NCBI GenBank assembly: GCA_027619675.1
Contig: JAQCHG010000098.1
Coordinates: 1 to 6,538 of the forward strand
Length of the DNA stretch: 6,538 bases
Origin: Cyanobacteriota bacterium
Lineage (GTDB): Bacteria; Cyanobacteriota; Cyanobacteriia; Phormidesmidales; Phormidesmidaceae
Reading direction: 5' to 3'
Numbering within the stretch: position 1 is the stretch's first letter; the number at the start of each line of letters is the position of its first letter. Shown here piece by piece: positions 5,585 through 6,538 of the stretch. The position numbers were made by a program, and so were the translations under genes. The notes below the pieces were generated by a model. That model was not told where the DNA came from and did not search any database. It saw only the letters and a list, made by a program, of their open reading frames with translations.

Positions 5585-6448
5585 CTAAGCGTTACGACCA
5601 CCGCGACCCCGCTTCGACACCCGCCGACGCTTTCTCACAATCAAGGCATCGCTGGCTTTCTTCTTCTTGCGGGTCTTGTAGCCCAGGGCAGGTTTACCCC
5701 ACGGGGTAACCGGACCGCTACGGCCAATGGGAGCCCGACCTTCACCACCCCCATGGGGATGATCGACCGGGTTCATGACGCTACCGCGCACTTCCGGACG
5801 ACGACCCTGCCAGCGCTTGCGGCCAGCTTTACCCAGGGTGATGTTGCGGGCGTCAATATTGCCCACTTGACCAAGGGTGGCGTAGCATTCGCGCCGCACC
5901 ATGCGCACTTCGGTGGAGGGCAGTTTCAGGGTGACGTAATCCCCTTCTTTGGCCACCACCTGGGCAGAAGTGCCAGCGGCCCGAACGATTTGGCCACCTT
6001 TCCCTGGCTGCAATTCAACGTTGTGGACCAACGTACCCAACGGAACCTTGTAGAGGGGCAGGGCGTTACCCACTTCGAGGGGGGCATCGGGACCGGCAAT
6101 CACCGTAGATCCCACCGCTAGGTTAGCGGGGTGCAGAATGTAGCGCTTTTCCCCATCTTGGTAGTGGAGCAAAGCAATACGAGCATTGCGGTTGGGATCG
6201 TATTCCACCGAGGCCACTTTAGCGGGCACATTCAGCTTGTTGCGGTGGAAATCGATGATGCGATACAGCCGCTTATGGCCACCGCCGCGATGACGGCAGG
6301 TGATCACCCCGCGATTGTTGCGACCCTTGGGCCGACTGACGGAAACCGTCAGGGACTTTTCGGGTTCGCTGCGGGTGATTTCAGAAAATTCTGAAACGGT
6401 CCGTTCACGGGTACCGGGGGTATATGGCCGATAGGATCGGATGCCCAT
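5585..6448 (-). CDS. rplB: 50S ribosomal protein L2
   Basis: L2 is a primary 23S rRNA-binding protein needed for subunit association and for peptidyl-transferase centre assembly. The predicted protein has 287 residues, the usual length for cyanobacteria and longer than the roughly 273 of E. coli. The N-terminal OB-like RNA-binding domain spans about residues 40-120 and includes [16 protein letters not shown] (52-67). The SH3-like second domain follows. The family signature [13 protein letters not shown] is at 226-238; His230 corresponds to the conserved His229 of E. coli L2 implicated in peptidyl-transferase activity. The C-terminus is a highly basic tail (about 259-287) that threads into rRNA. 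The start is ATG at 6448, giving [14 protein letters not shown], with only a weak purine-rich GTGAG stretch upstream. The gene ends in TAG, 38 bases before rpsS. Confidence 0.98.
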   Translation of the reverse strand: MGIRSYRPYTPGTRERTVSEFSEITRSEPEKSLTVSVSRPKGRNNRGVITCRHRGGGHKRLYRIIDFHRNKLNVPAKVASVEYDPNRNARIALLHYQDGEKRYILHPANLAVGSTVIAGPDAPLEVGNALPLYKVPLGTLVHNVELQPGKGGQIVRAAGTSAQVVAKEGDYVTLKLPSTEVRMVRRECYATLGQVGNIDARNITLGKAGRKRWQGRRPEVRGSVMNPVDHPHGGGEGRAPIGRSGPVTPWGKPALGYKTRKKKKASDALIVRKRRRVSKRGRGGRNA

Positions 6449-6504
6449 GGATCAACTCACTAATAAACTGCGCCAGGTGATCAAGTCGCGAGGGGAAGGC
6501 CCCG

Positions 6505-6538
6505 TTACAGATCGGGAAAGAGGGGAATGGAATCGCCC
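6505..6538 (-). CDS. rplW: 50S ribosomal protein L23, C-terminal end only (partial)
   Basis: Only the last ten or so codons are in the window, reading GDSIPLFPDL and then TAA at 6507-6505. L23 binds 23S rRNA domain III beside the peptide exit tunnel and is the docking site for trigger factor and SRP. The identification rests on two things. The short tail resembles the acidic and hydrophobic C-terminus of cyanobacterial L23, and the reading frame ends 56 bases upstream of rplB, which is where rplW sits in the S10 cluster. The rest of the gene lies beyond the right edge. The peptide alone would be too short to identify, so position carries most of the weight. Confidence 0.75.
   Translation of the reverse strand, partial: GDSIPLFPDL

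Noticed and set aside
6492..6503. GGGG-CCUU-CCCC mini-hairpin after the rplW stop
   Set aside because: The stem is 4 bp with no U-run, so it is too short to call a terminator or regulatory element; rplB continues downstream.
1..6538. A novel defence, mobile or biosynthetic system hidden in the window
   Set aside because: All long minus-strand frames are recognised ribosomal proteins in conserved order. Gaps are 78 bases or less, and there are no foreign-looking genes, transposase ends or repeat arrays.

Overview
The window is a conserved ribosomal-protein locus read entirely from the minus strand. It is almost certainly from a cyanobacterium. It covers the end of the S10 region and most of the spc region. 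In transcription order (high to low coordinates) it holds rplW (3' end only), rplB, rpsS, rplV, rpsC, rplP, rpmC, rpsQ, rplN, rplX, rplE, rpsH, rplF, rplR and rpsE (5' part only). Every gene is intact except the two cut by the window edges.

The cyanobacterial call rests on several points. There is no rpsN (S14) gene between rplE and rpsH. The S10 and spc gene sets are joined with only 16 bases between rpsQ and rplN. The S5, S3, L2, L24 and L29 proteins have cyanobacteria-like termini. There are two copies of the HIP1 octamer GCGATCGC. The moderately GC-rich sequence argues against a plastid genome. I cannot name a genus from the sequence.

Layout: 6505-6538 is the tail of rplW. 5585-6448 is rplB and 5268-5546 is rpsS. 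4882-5250 is rplV and 4095-4823 is rpsC (GTG start). 3614-4033 is rplP, followed tightly by rpmC, rpsQ, rplN (GTG start) and rplX, which overlaps rplN by one base. A 78-base spacer, the longest in the window, separates rplX from rplE and holds a 7-bp hairpin just upstream of the rplE Shine-Dalgarno. Then come rpsH, rplF, rplR and the start of rpsE. No gap reaches 300 bases, and I see no convincing terminator, tRNA, mobile element or CRISPR.

The genes work together as one co-expressed block. They supply large-subunit proteins around the peptidyl-transferase centre (L2, L14, L16), the exit tunnel (L22, L23, L29), the 5S rRNA complex (L5, L18) and the GTPase-side stalk base (L6), plus small-subunit proteins for assembly and decoding (S3, S5, S8, S17, S19). 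I found no undescribed system. The items worth a second look are small: the structured rplX-rplE spacer at the position where S8 represses the spc operon in E. coli, a 15-bp in-frame tandem duplication in the rpsC tail, and a perfect TTGACA upstream of rpsC.
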